From: Simmondsia chinensis
Taxonomy: Eukaryota; Streptophyta; Magnoliopsida; Caryophyllales; Simmondsiaceae
DNA length: 64,000 nt
Assembly (NCBI GenBank): GCA_018398585.1
Contig: JAGTTD010000024.1
Location: 11,312,071 to 11,376,070, forward strand
Direction of reading: 5' to 3'
Part shown: piece by piece, positions 43,901-54,327 of the stretch
How positions within the stretch are numbered: the first letter of the stretch is position 1
Layout: every line of letters begins with the position of its first letter
Made by a program: the position numbers and the translations under genes
The notes under the pieces: model-generated
What the model was told of the DNA's origin: nothing
Seen by the model: the letters and a program-made list of their open reading frames with translations, nothing else
The model's database searches: none

Positions 43901-44034
43901 ACATGCGTTCAATATTGAGGTTAATGAAATTACCACAAGTATTTATTTCAAAATAAACTAGCAATTTGAACTTTCAAGTAAACCTGTAGATGTTTAACGT
44001 TGTTATTGTTTAGGTCGCACGTGGAAGACCGCAA
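43901..44034 (-). other. Leader remnant of chromovirus D with deletion
   Basis: Between gag and the truncated LTR no primer-binding site is visible. The A-rich AAAAAAAATAATAATAAT marks the probable deletion joint that removed R, U5 and the primer-binding site. Confidence 0.5.
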
Positions 44035-44144
44035 AAAAAATAATAATAATTTCCTAAAACAAAAATTAAATAAAAAAAACTCCTAATTAATCATAATTTC
44101 TTCTTGTGTAGTACTTCCTGAAACGCTTCGATCGTACTACATCA
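44035..44144 (-). repeat. Truncated 5' LTR of chromovirus D
   Basis: It matches only the first ~110 bp (on the minus strand) of the complete LTR and ends ACTACATCA. Confidence 0.8.
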
Positions 44145-44149
44145 TGTAG

Positions 44150-44376
44150 TGCTAAATATCATTCAAGATAGAATCTTGAGTAAATTAGGGTTTTGGGCCA
44201 TCAACTTGAATAACCAAGAATTAGAATTCATATCGAAGCAACTAAGTCAAATTGGATGCCCTGTGCTTTAATCCATAACATTGACATGTTTGAGTCATAT
44301 TCAAATTTCTTTTAGTTGTCCTTTAATTTTTGACAGCTTAAATCTCAACTTTCAATCATTCATGCATAACTATAAT
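44150..44376. other. Unassigned segment, right part
   Basis: Continuation of the unassigned sequence left of chromovirus D. No coding motif. Confidence 0.35.
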
Positions 44377-44379
44377 GAG

Positions 44380-45287
44380 TAATTGTCACTATGGAGGAAT
44401 TAGAAGAATCTATTTTCCCCATTCTTGAGGTGGTCATTAGAGATGCTTAGGCTGGAGCTTCCCGCCTAACTACTCTTAGACAGGACCTAATCGAAGCCTT
44501 GTACCATCTTCCATGGGAGCCTTTGTCTGTCTGAGAAAAAGCACCAGCTAGTCAAGGCATTTTACCTTTCTTTAAGTCGATTATTGTTAAGCCATCGATT
44601 GGCTCTATCTAAATTTTTTTTGGAAGGAGGTTTATCTAGAGCGATAAGCCCTATGCTAGAAGATCAAGATTTTATAAGCCTTAAGCTGCTAGTGGTCTCA
44701 TTCTCTGCAAGGACTCCAAGGGTAAGGAATTCACCCTCTCCATTTACATTTATGTTATAAGGGAAAGGAATCTAACTCTTCTTTGTTTAATTTTAGGCAA
44801 CTTCTATGTCACCTTTCCCCCCAAAGGTGCTTTCTCAGTTGGAACAACTTAAGTGAGTCTAACGCTCGCTTTTCATCAACTGAACCCTAAAGCATCTCCC
44901 AAGTCTCAAAGACTAAGTATCCTAGTGCACCTTCCCCTTGAAGGAGTTGGATGCGCTTGAGGGTATGATCATCGCCATACTTGAAGAATTTTCTCCCCTA
45001 TTAAAAAAAAAAAAATACTCCTTCCGGGCTATCATTCGACGCCATGGCCATTCCATGCAGATAACGGACCCTTCTTCTATGCTTTAAGAATAGAATCAAC
45101 TTTGAAGGGCCAAGATCAAAAAGTACTGAAGGTTTAAGTCACTTGAGACGAAATCTAAGCATTAACATAGCAACTAATCAAGCTCCAGCAGAAGCTTAGC
45201 ACATTCAGACTCCGGGGCAAAGCAAGTTCCCTAAGAATCCACGAGCTCAAGCATGCAGCAACCAAAGCACAATAAATGTTACAACCT
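44380..45287 (+). pseudogene. Plant-mobile-domain ORF of Tat1, C-terminal part
   Basis: A short frame reads MEELEESIFPILEVVIRDA and continues LTTLRQDLIEALYHLPWE; later pieces (LPLEGVGCA, LKHAATKAQ) have heptad-like charge patterns that may be a coiled coil. Position between the PMD segment and the Tat1 integrase, on the same strand as the PMD, makes it the likely C-terminal half. There is an A13 run near 45003. The family assignment here is by position more than by motif. Confidence 0.45.
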
Positions 45288-46287
45288 TGTTGTATTATTG
45301 GTCCCTATATGACTTAACTATGACGTTTATTATCTTAGTCAAGCTTTGTTCAAGTATTATGATCAAGTAGACATCGGAATATATGTCGTATCAGGTATAT
45401 GTAATGTTGAGTGGCATATGAATTAAATATCAATATGTACAAGGGTCGGTTTATTAATTGATTTCAAATCAAGTCATTATGGTATTTGACCTTATTGCCC
45501 CTGCCCATATGCTATATTTACTTTGCCCTGCCTGCCCGTGTTACTGTTGTTGCCCGGAGCAAGCTGGAGAAGCTTCCCTTATCTAGTTTAAAATGAGGTG
45601 ACACGCGTCAGTCATCCAGCACCCCATTTTGTGTTTCTTTATGGTGAATCTGAACCGTTGATGTGTTTGAGATGAACGGCTTAGATGGGACATGCAGCCT
45701 TGCCACGGATTGAGCTAATACGTGTATATATAAGGACCCTTTTTTAGGGTTTCAAAACACACTTTTCATTTTCCCTTCATTTATCTGCAACCTCGCTCTC
45801 TCTCTTTCTGGAGGCAATTTGGTGGCGATCTGGAGGCGATTTCTCATATCCGTGGGAGTTAAGGCTTGCATGTTCAGATCTCGTTCTTTTGGAGCTTTGA
45901 GAAGCCATTAGTGGCTTCTTTGTGAGTATCTCTTCCCTTTTCCTATTTATATTGGTACGGTAAAGGTTTCTAACTTAGGAACATTGTGATCACGCTGTAT
46001 TTCGTTGTTGTCTTGGTGATTTGTCTGTAATAACTTGAAACTTGACTATAATGGAGAGACTTCCCTAGAAATAGCGAGCCGTGGAGTAGGTCCTTATTTA
46101 AAGGCTGAACCACGTAAATCTTGGTGTTTCTTTGTCGTGTGTGTGTTGATCTTTCTTTTGATACTTATTTTACTACAGTTACAGGTTTAGTCTTAGATCT
46201 AAAATTCTATAAACATATTCACTAAGTTTCTTCAAGATCCGAAAGTTTTTGTTTAAGATCCAAAGTTTTTGCGACTAAAATTCTATA
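45288..46287 (+). repeat. 5' LTR of copia element E
   Basis: It contains a TATA-like GTGTATATATAAGGACCC near 45725, which is conserved in the 3' LTR, followed by a CT-rich leader (CTCGCTCTCTCTC). It ends near CTATA before the primer-binding site; the terminal CA appears mutated. Confidence 0.92.
45722..45739 (+). promoter_or_regulatory. Core promoter (TATA) of element E LTR
   Basis: GTGTATATATAAGGACCC is the same in both LTRs (second copy near 50860) and lies just upstream of a pyrimidine-rich stretch, a typical U3/R arrangement. The transcription start itself is inferred. Confidence 0.6.
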
Positions 46288-46289
46288 AA

Positions 46290-46301
46290 TGGTATCAGAG
46301 C
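46290..46301 (+). other. Primer-binding site of element E
   Basis: TGGTATCAGAGC, a perfect initiator-methionine tRNA type site, follows the LTR by two bases. Confidence 0.92.
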
Positions 46302-46329
46302 TTTAGGTTCTTTGTCTTAAAGAAACAAT

Positions 46330-47175
46330 ATGGCGTCTGCTAGGGCTGAGATCGAAAGTTTTGATAGTAGAAATGATTTTAATCTCTGGAAACTTAAAAT
46401 GAAAGCCATTATTATGGCCCAAGGTGCTGGAATTGCGCTTTTACCTGAAGATGAACAACCTAATTATCTAACTGAGAAAGATAAACTAGAGATTTAACAT
46501 AAAGCTTACGCTTCTTTACTAAATAGTCTAGATAATTCAGTTATTAACCAGATTCGTTCTAAAAAAACTGTGGCTGACATCTGGCCTAAGTTAGAGGAGA
46601 TTTATAAGTTTGAGTCTTTGTCTAACAGGATATTATGTATGGCATCGTTCTTCACTTTTAAAATGAGTGAGTCTAGACCCTTGGAAGATTCTATGGATGA
46701 ATTTAATAAAATCTGTCAAGATTTGGATAATGTTAAGGTAATTGTTGCTAATGAACTTAGGGCTATAGTGATGTTGAGTGCTTTACCAAAATACCTTAGG
46801 GCTTTCAAAGACACACTAAGACATGGACGAGATACTATAGCACTTAAAGATGTTACCAAGGCCCTTAGGTCCAAGATCCTTGAACTAAGGAAGGAAGGGA
46901 AGTATCCACCTAACAGTAACAGCGGGGAAGGGTTGTCTGTTAGGGGAAGGACAAAGACTCGAGACAATAATAATAAAGATAATAAATAAAGAAAATGAAG
47001 CAAGAGTAAGAACAGATCCAACCCTAAACCAAGAAGGGACTGCAGTAAAGTAAAGTGTTATGAATGTGGTAAGTTAGGACATATTAAGAGATATTGTCCT
47101 GATTATCAAAGAAAATTCAATGGCACAGCAGATAATATTGAGTACACTTATGGTTATGATTCTGCTGAAGTCTTA
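46330..47175 (+). pseudogene. Element E gag
   Basis: The start MASARAEIESFD is the first ATG after the primer-binding site. Gag core motifs are FNLWKLKMKAIIMAQG, ADIWPKLEEIYKFESLSNRI and MDEFNKICQDLDNV. The zinc knuckle CYECGKLGHIKRYC (near 47056) is intact. Premature stops are TAA at 46495, TAA at 46987 and TGA at 46996, all in the frame that runs on into pol and all explicable as C-to-T changes in Gln or Arg codons. Confidence 0.92.
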
Positions 47176-47640
47176 ATGGCTTCTGCAGACTTAACTACAC
47201 ATGAGTGGGTACTTGACTCAAGGTGTAGTTTCCATACGACATTTGATAGATATTTCTCTACTGAGTACAAAATGGTGACTGGGGGAAAGGTGTTACTAGA
47301 AAACAATCATGGGTGCAAGATAGTAGGAATAGAGTCAGTTAGGGTTAGAGGGTCAAATCGTGTAGACTTCACCCTAAAAGGAGTTAGGCACGTGCCTCAA
47401 CTTAGAAGGAACCTGATTTCTCTTAGACAATTAGACCTGGCAGGGATGACCTTAAAGGCTAAGCAAGGGGTAATGAAGGTCCTTAAGGGTTCCCATGTAA
47501 TGCTTAGTGGGGAGGTCAAGAATGGTCTATATGTGCTTAGAGGTGATATAGTTGTTGTTGGCTGCTCTATTGCAAAAAAAGCTTACCAAACTAACCTTTG
47601 GCACAAAAGATTAGGACATGCATCTGAAAGAGGACTGAAT
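47176..47640 (+). pseudogene. Element E protease and integrase zinc domain
   Basis: WVLDSRCSFHTT corresponds to the copia protease active site WVLDSGCSxHMT; the Gly of DSG is Arg here (GGN to AGG), a G-to-A change that should kill the protease. GVRHVPQLRRNLISLRQLD is the protease C-terminal signature. The HHCC domain of integrase follows as LWHKRLGHASERGLNEL and ends CGSCIFGKHNKLSF further on. This part contains no stop codon. Confidence 0.92.
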
Positions 47641-48640
47641 GAATTAAATAAGAAGGGACTGTTGGGGGGTGGTTATGTGACTAAACCTAACTTTTGTGGG
47701 TCATGCATCTTTGGTAAACATAATAAACTATCTTTTAAATCTGGTGTCCATATAACTAAGTCACCTGTAGATTATATCCACTCTGATTTGTGGGGACTAG
47801 ATAAAGTGCCAACTTTAGGTGGAGCTTATTACTTTCTATCCATGGTACATGATTATTCTAGGAAGGTTTGGGTTTATTTGCTCAAAACAAAAGATGAACG
47901 TTTCAATGCTTTTGTTAGATGGAAGAATCTTATAGAAAATCAAACTGGTAGAAAGGTTAAGGTATTTAGGACTAATAATGGACTTGCGTATATCAACTCT
48001 GAATTTGATAGTTTATGTGCACAAAATGGAATAAAAAGACACAATATTGTTAGAAAAACACCCCAACAAAATGGACTGACTGAGAGAATGAACCGTACAC
48101 TCTTAGATTGAGTTAGATGCATGCTATTTGCATTTGGACTTAGAAAGAACTTTTGGGGGGAGGCTGTGGCTACCGCATGTTATCTGATAAATAGAACCCC
48201 CTCCTCTGAAATTGATTTTAAAACCCCTGAAGAAAAATGGACTGGAAAAAGAAGTGATTATTCTGTTTTAAACGTTTTTGGATGTGATGCATATGCGCAT
48301 CAATCAGAAGGAAAACTTGAACCTAGGGCTGTAAAAGGTGTTTTCCTAGGCTATCCTGATGGTTTAAAGGGTTATAGAGTGGGTGTTAGGGATGGAAATA
48401 GAACCAAAATAATAATTAGTAGGGATATGACTTTTAATGAGGAAAAAATGCCCTACTTGGAGAAACCAGTTGCTGCTGGTACAGCAGTTACTTCTTCCAA
48501 CCCCAGGAAGTTTAATCCTGAACTCTATGAGTTCGAAATCAACCCACCAAAACCCGCATACCATGAAAACTAGACCTTAGATCCTGAAGAAGAGGTGACT
48601 GACAGTGCTGAGAGGAGCCCTAAACCTTAAGAAACAATTG
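47641..48640 (+). pseudogene. Element E integrase
   Basis: The catalytic core shows IHSDLWGLDKVPTLGG (first Asp), FRTNNGLAYINSEFD (the usual RSDNG is RTNNG, so the second catalytic Asp is Asn, a G-to-A change) and TPQQNGLTERMNRTLL (catalytic Glu kept). The C-terminal domain carries LNVFGCDAYAHQSEGKLEP and VFLGYPDGLKGYRV. Premature stops are TGA at 48109, TAG at 48571 and TAA at 48628. Confidence 0.92.
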
Positions 48641-49800
48641 AACATATGGACCTGTCTAACTACCAACTAGCTAGGGATAGGGACAGCAGAGAAACTAGGG
48701 CACCGGTTAGGTTTGGGACTGCTGACTGCATTGCATATGCCTTAAACGCTGCCTTAGAATATGTAGAGTCAAAACCTCTCATTTAATCACAGGCTATTAG
48801 TGGGGCTGCCTCTGAATAGTGGCTCAAAGCCATGACAGAGGAAATGAAGAGCCTCAAAAGGAACAAAACCTAGGTTTTGGTTCCTAAACCTATGGGTAGG
48901 AAGTTGGTAGGTTCTAAGTGGATTTATAAGGTGAAAGAACCCAATACATCATCGGGACAGCCAAGGTTCAAGGCCAGATTAGTTACAAAAGGTTTTTCAC
49001 AAAAAGAAGGGGTAGATTACAATGAGATATTCTTTCTTGTTGTTAAGCACACCACCATAAGAATCCTTATGGCCCTAACTTCTAAGTTCAGTATGTTTTT
49101 GGAACAAATGGATGTTACCACAGCTTTCCTTCATGGCAAGCTGGAAAAGGAGATTTTTATAACACAACCCGAGGTGTTTATTGAACCTAGAAATGAGAAT
49201 AGTGTATGTCTTCTAAAAAGGTCTTTGTATGGCCTTAAGAAGTCTCCTAGACAATGGTACAAGAGGTTTGACCAATTTATGCTGGGTAGAGGATTTACCC
49301 CGTCTATACATGATACCTGTTTCTACTATATTAATGTTGATTCTGATGATGCCTTGTATCTGCTAATATATGTTGATGATATGCTGCTGGCTTGTAGATC
49401 TATGAACTCTATAAATGATTTAAAGCTAATGATTTCTGTTGAGTTTGATATGAAAGATCTAGGGTAGGCCAAGAAAATCCTTGGTATGGAGATTACCAGG
49501 AACGTTTCTGCAGGAACTGTGCATCTGTCCCAGCAAGCTTACTTGGAAAAGGTATTATCACGTTTCAATATGTCTGATTGCAAACCTGTTAAGTTGTCCT
49601 CAGCAAGTCAATACAAATTTTCAGTGCAGCAGTGTCCTACTACTGAAACTTATAAAAAACAGATGGAAAATGTACCCAATGCTAATGCTATATGATCTTT
49701 GAGGTATTCTATGACCTGTACAAGGCCTAACTTAGCCTTTCCTTTAAGTGTTCTATCTAGGTTTATGAGTAACCCAGGAAAAGAACATTGGGATGGGGTT
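48641..49800 (+). pseudogene. Element E reverse transcriptase
   Basis: After LARDRDSRETRAPVRF the RT reads KLVGSKWIYKVKEP, FKARLVTKGFSQKEGVDYNE, LEQMDVTTAFLHGKLEKEIF (first Asp), SLYGLKKSPRQWYKRFD and LLIYVDDMLLA (catalytic YVDD intact). Stops: TAA 48784, TAG 48817 (GAA-TAG-TGG, where EQW is conserved), TAG 48871 (ACC-TAG-GTT, where TWV is conserved), TAG 49465 and TGA 49693. The two conserved Gln and Trp positions show C-to-T and G-to-A change respectively. No frameshift occurs. Confidence 0.93.
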
Positions 49801-50346
49801 TAGTGGTTGTTAAGGTACATAAAACAGACCTATACATTGGGGTTAACTTTTGGCAGAATAGAATCTAACCTACGGTTGGTAGGTTATACGGATTCTGGTT
49901 TTGGGGGTGATTTAGATAAGAGAAGGTCCACTAGTGCGTACCTTTTTACACTAAATGATGGAGCCATCTGTTGGAAATCAAAGCTACAATCTATGACTGC
50001 TTTGTCCACTACAGGGACAGAGTTTCAGGCCCTAACCGAAGCTATTAAGAAAGCTATCTGGTTGAGGGGGCTGTTGTCTGAAATTAATTTAGACTATGGA
50101 CCTCCTATCCTCTATTCAGATAGTGAATCAGCCCTTACTTTGTGTAAAAACCCTGTTTATCATGATAGGACTAAACACTTAGCTGTTAAAAGGAGTTATA
50201 TGAATGATATGTTGGAAAAGGACACTGTCGAACTGCTGAAAATTAGTACTGATGTAAATCCAATGGATATAGGCTCTAAGAATGTGACTTTTGACAAGTT
50301 AATCAAATGCATTAACTTGGTTCAAAGTGATTGGGATCATGGATAA
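49801..50346 (+). pseudogene. Element E RNase H
   Basis: After a stop at 49801 the frame is open to its natural end: WLLRYIKQTYTLGLTFG, VGYTDSGFGGDLDKRRSTSA, AICWKSKLQSMTALSTTGTE and ILYSDSESALTLCKNPVYHD, then RTKHLAVKRSYMNDML and a terminal MDIGSKNVTFDKLIKCI. Acidic catalytic residues (TDS, TE, SDS) appear present. The final stop TAA at 50344 is at the family's usual position. Confidence 0.93.
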
Positions 50347-50409
50347 CCATTCATGTGTCTTTGCTCCTTATTACTCGGGAATGTTTAGTAGTTAGCCCAT
50401 ATAGGTACC

Positions 50410-50421
50410 AAGGTGGAGAAT
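50410..50421 (+). other. Polypurine tract of element E
   Basis: AAGGTGGAGAAT directly precedes the 3' LTR. Confidence 0.85.
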
Positions 50422-51423
50422 TGTTGTATTATTGGTCCCTATATGACTTAACTATAACATTTATTATCTTAGTCAAGTTTTGTTCAAGTATTATAGATCA
50501 AGTAGACATCGGAATATATGTTGTATCAAGTATATGTAATGTTGAGTGGCATATGATGTAAATATTAATATGTACAAGGGTAGATTTATTAATTGATTTT
50601 AAATCAGGTCATTATGGTATTTGACCTTATTGGCCCTGCCTATATGTTATATTTACTTTGCCTTGCCTGCCCGTGTTACTGTGGCTACCCGAAGCTTACT
50701 GGAGAAGCTTCCCTTGTTTGGTTTAAAATGGGGTGACACGCGCCAGTCATCCAGCACCCCATTTTGTGTTACTTTATGATGAATCTGGACCGTTGATGTG
50801 TTTGAGATGAACGGCTTAGATGGGACTTGCAGCCTTGCCACGGATTGAGCTAATACGTGTATATATAAGGACCCTTTTTTTGGGTTTCAGAACACACTTT
50901 TCATTTTCCCTTCGTTTATCTGCAACCTCGCTCTCTCTCTCTTTCTTGAGGCGTTGGTGGCGATCTGGAGGCGATTTCTCAGATCCGTGGGAGTTAAAGC
51001 TTGAATGTTCACATCTCATTCCTTTGGAGCTTTGAGAAGCCATTAATGGATTCTTTGTGAGTCTCTCTTCCCTTTTCCTATTTATATTTGTACGGTAAAG
51101 GTTTCTAACTTAGGAACTTTGAGATCTGGTTGTATTTTATTGTTGTCTTGGTGATTTGGTCTGTAATAACTTGAAACTTGACTATAGTGGAGAGACTTCC
51201 CTAGAAATAGGGAGCCATGGAGTAGGTCCTTATTTAAAGGCTGAACCACGTAAATCTTGGTGTTTCTTTGTCGTGTGTATGTTGATATTTCTTTTGATAC
51301 TTATTTTACAGCAGTTATAGATTTAGTCTTAGATCTGAAAGTCCATAAACATATTCACTAAGTTTCTTTAAGATCCAAAAGTTTTTGTTTAAGATCTGAA
51401 GTTTTGGCTACTAAAACTCTACA
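50422..51423 (+). repeat. 3' LTR of copia element E
   Basis: 1002 bp, homologous to 45288-46287 with scattered, mostly single-base differences and small indels. Confidence 0.93.
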
Positions 51424-52736
51424 AGGCCTTTTAGGAGTAAGTAATCATAGCAAACATCCAATCAACTCAAGCTGCAACTAGGTTGTTTGTCATAAAAAGA
51501 TCATTATCTAGGATTACGGTCTTCCTTTTCTAGCTTTCTATACTTTGTGCAGCAATGTATCTTTCATTTGTAATTTTTATGTCTCGTAAACTCTTGCAAC
51601 GCCAACTTCAATAATGTGAACTTGGCTTTATGTACTGGTACATAAATAGAGGCAATAATTATAGAAATCTAAACTTAAGGACTTTCTTGTTAGAATCCTA
51701 TATTAAATGCACATATTTGTTCAAAAATCTGCCATTAATGGTCCTTAGATAGATTCTTCCATCATAATCCTAAAGCAAGTATTCGTTGCCTGTAAAGATT
51801 TCAATAGCTATTAATGGTCCTTCCCAGTTAGGTAACCATTTGCCAAAGGCACAATCCTTCTAGCTAATAGGTAGGATGACCTTCCAAACTGAATCTCGAA
51901 TGTTAAAATATCCTGATTAAACCTTCTTATTCTATGCTTTTTCCACCCATCTCTTTTGTCTCTTGAGCTTATACAGAGCATCAAGCCCATGATGGATGAG
52001 ATTGTTGATCTTATCCATCATGGCATGCTCGTAATCAAATCCTAAGAGTTTCCCTTTTTGAGCCAGCCTTAGGGACTGGATTGTCACCTCAATACAAGTA
52101 CTGTGTCATGACCATATGCTAAGCGAAATGGTTTGATTCCTATAGCATCTTCTTTGATGTTTTATAAGCCCATCGAGCATCTATTAACAGTTCATGCCAC
52201 CTCCTTGAATTGTCCTTAATCGTTTTTTTAATATTGGCCTTTAGAATCTTGTTTGTTAACTCTGTTTGGCTATAGATGAAGCATAATAAGAAGTTGAGTT
52301 CAATACCTAAATGTTAAAACTGTTAGTAAACTCCTTTACTTCAAACCCAATGAACACTCAAGCCTGATCCATAGTGATGGTTTTAAGAATCCCAAACCTG
52401 AATAGAATATACTCTTTAATGAAGTTAGTCATGTCTTATTAATTGATATTTATGTACGGTTTTGCCTTAACCCACTTAGTAAAGTAGTGTATGGCCACTA
52501 TGATGTCTGAGTGTTATTTACTTGCTCGGGTTTGATTTTTCCAATGATGTCCATTGCGTGATCTTAAAAGGGTCATCTCTTAACTATTGCACACATCTCA
52601 GATTTAGGAACCCTAGTAACATGCCCATCTTTCCACCATGCTCTACATCCCTTGGTATATTGGATTCAATCGCCCATCAACAAAGGCCAGTAATAGCCAT
52701 AGCACCTTATTTGCTCCTTTTGTCCTTTTTATTCTG
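51424..52736 (-). pseudogene. Tat1 integrase
   Basis: From 52730 leftward the minus strand gives CYGYYWPLLMGDWI, KGCRAWWKDGHV, AMDIIGKIKPEQ (first catalytic region), MTNFIKEYILFRFGILKTIT, TMDQA, VFIGFEVKEFTNSFNI and VLNSTSYYASSI, which match Tat/Ogre-type integrase (GIPxxITTDQG, LNSTPYYAQANGQAE). Further left are VTIQSLRLAQKGKL and DALYKLKRQKRW, then LPNWEGPLIAIEIFTGNEYL. Nearly every 20-40 codons there is a stop or frame change. RT and RNase H that should precede it are absent at the LTR junction. Confidence 0.82.
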
Positions 52737-54031
52737 TGTTTACCGTAAATACAAAATCCAACAAACATGCAAAAAGAGACTCACCTGGACTTGGGAGTGA
52801 ATCTAATTATTGAACAACACGTGTTTGCCCTCAATCAATCACCTATGGAAAGGGTTGTTACTTTTGCTTGAATCAGACTTCGTCTTGTTATTAAAATGAG
52901 ATTTCTGCACTTACTCCAATTAAGAAGACCTGTTTTTTGGTTTAATAATTGTTATAATAATTAAAAGGGATATGGATCTAGCCTAAGTAGCAGTTGGGGC
53001 GACGGAGCAAAGCTCACAAACACCTTACCTCGTACACTTAAGAGCTAGGAACTCGGGTGCAAACAAGCTCAAGAGCTTGGTAATCCGCTCACAAGCTCGA
53101 ATCTACAAAGTTTTAGGCATGGCACTCTTGGCTTTTGATAACTCAAATGAGTTAAAGCTTTGATAAGATTACAATGGAGCGAACCGTCATTGTATTAGTA
53201 TCAATACAATCAAGGTCAAGCCTTAACCGTAAAAGCCTTGAAAAGGTGACTCAAACCTAAATTCACCTGATTCACTAAGCAATGGCAATAGTGCTAAGAC
53301 CAATGCAATCAAGCACAACACTTGGCCAACAAAGCCTTAAACCAATGACTGAAATCTTAACTCGCCGATTATGAGAACATATTTAAAACAAGAAGTTGAT
53401 ACTTGAAACCCAAGAATTGTATTTCCTTGATGTAAAGCAAAATAAGAAGCTACAAGTTAACTTATCCTACTCTTAGGAAAGGAAAGAAATAAAGCATAAG
53501 TGTGCTTTTCAAAACTTAAAGAAGTTTTATGATTGGTGCTGAACACTTTACAATACCGTTGTTGCCTTTTTGTTATATACCTGAGTTCTAATTACAGCAC
53601 CCTAAAAACCAAGCATATCTATCCCATATTCAACCTCAATGCCACTTTATCGCATTGAATTGACGTTGAATGTGCATTGACACACATGCTCAAGGCCCTT
53701 ATAAACTCCCCACGTTCGTTTGCTTTCTTTTGGACATGCTTAAGGCCCATATCCCTTGATATGTGCTCCAAGTAACTGTCTCGAGCTTGGAGATCACCTT
53801 CTTTGCAGCCTTCTACGTAATCCCCTGAGCTCAAGTTCCTTTTACCCCATAAAGCAATGCCGAGAGTCTGTTACTGTTAAAGGGCTTTTTAACTCATCAA
53901 GACATTAGACTTGAGACAACATTACTTCTATCTTAAAAGCCATTTATGCCACGAGCATGGATCCACGTGTCATGCATGTGTCCTTTTATCTTTAAACGGC
54001 ATTGTCTCAACTCCATCGAGTTTAGGGTGTA
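52737..54031 (-). repeat. Tat-type LTR (second copy, Tat2)
   Basis: About 1.3 kb with plus-strand ends TGTTTACCGTAAATAC and GAGTTTAGGGTGTA, matching the termini of 31944-33241. It borders Tat1 integrase on the left and a PMD ORF on the right, the same right-hand neighbour as the first LTR. It is therefore best read as the 3' LTR of a second Tat element inserted in Tat1, or as an LTR shared in a tandem pair. Confidence 0.72.
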
Positions 54032-54327
54032 AAAAAATGCCCCCTTTTTCTATTGGTAATTTTAGATTTCCAACGAGTGAAAAAAAACTCATCTCATTTG
54101 ACACTTAAGGGCCACAAGGAGCTCTAGGTAGTGCTGCTTAACACTTGAGCCACCTTTGTTCCAATGTGTTTACAAATATCCACTATTGTGCATTCGAATT
54201 TCCACACTTTTTGCACTACTTTCTTGTAAACTTCAAGCACTCAAGACTTACTCTCAAGCTTTTGTTTTCTTGCTCAGTCATGCTCCAATCGCTTTTTCTT
54301 TCAAGCTTTTAATCTGTGACCGTAGGA
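54032..54327. other. Polypurine-tract region and leader of the Tat2 ORF
   Basis: AAAATGCCCCCTTTTTC (minus strand polypurine tract) is followed by non-coding sequence up to the ORF start. It corresponds to 33242-33539. Confidence 0.5.

Larger units (their letters stand above)
38699..44144 (-). mobile_element. Reina-type chromovirus D, minus strand, 5' LTR truncated
   Basis: The left (3') LTR 38699-39078 is complete; the right (5') LTR keeps only about 110 bp of U3. The flanks GGTAG (38694-38698) and TGTAG (44145-44149) fit a 5-bp duplication with one change. From right to left the element carries gag, protease, RT, RNase H, integrase and a chromodomain-like tail. Text such as KVDVPTFDGKLDP and SEATWITKEEFQ fits the Reina lineage. 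It is inactivated by catalytic substitutions, stops and frameshifts. Confidence 0.9.
45288..51423 (+). mobile_element. Copia element E with 1-kb LTRs and a single-frame gag-pol
   Basis: LTRs of 1000 and 1002 bp (45288-46287 and 50422-51423) start TGTTGTATTATTGG. Between them are a primer-binding site, one gag-pol frame of about 1338 codons (46330-50346) and a polypurine tract. This length is normal for Tnt1/Tork-like copia polyproteins. The frame is never shifted but carries twelve premature stops. No clear target duplication was seen (flanks AACCT and AGGCC). It is inserted between the PMD ORF and integrase of Tat1. Confidence 0.93.
31944..52736 (-). mobile_element. Tat-type Ty3/gypsy element Tat1 (minus strand), heavily interrupted
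   Basis: Read right to left, Tat-like integrase (51424-52736) is followed by an oppositely oriented ORF with a plant mobile domain (44380-45287 and 33540-35455) and an LTR at 31944-33241. Antisense additional ORFs between pol and the 3' LTR are known in the Tat lineage. Gag, protease and RT are not in the window: the integrase is cut at 52736 by the next LTR. Insertions within Tat1 are a copia LTR relic, an unassigned segment, chromovirus D and copia E. Confidence 0.7.

Noticed and set aside
50653..51043. Open frames on both strands around 50650-51040
   Set aside because: Entirely inside the 3' LTR of copia E; homologous non-coding sequence is present in the 5' LTR.
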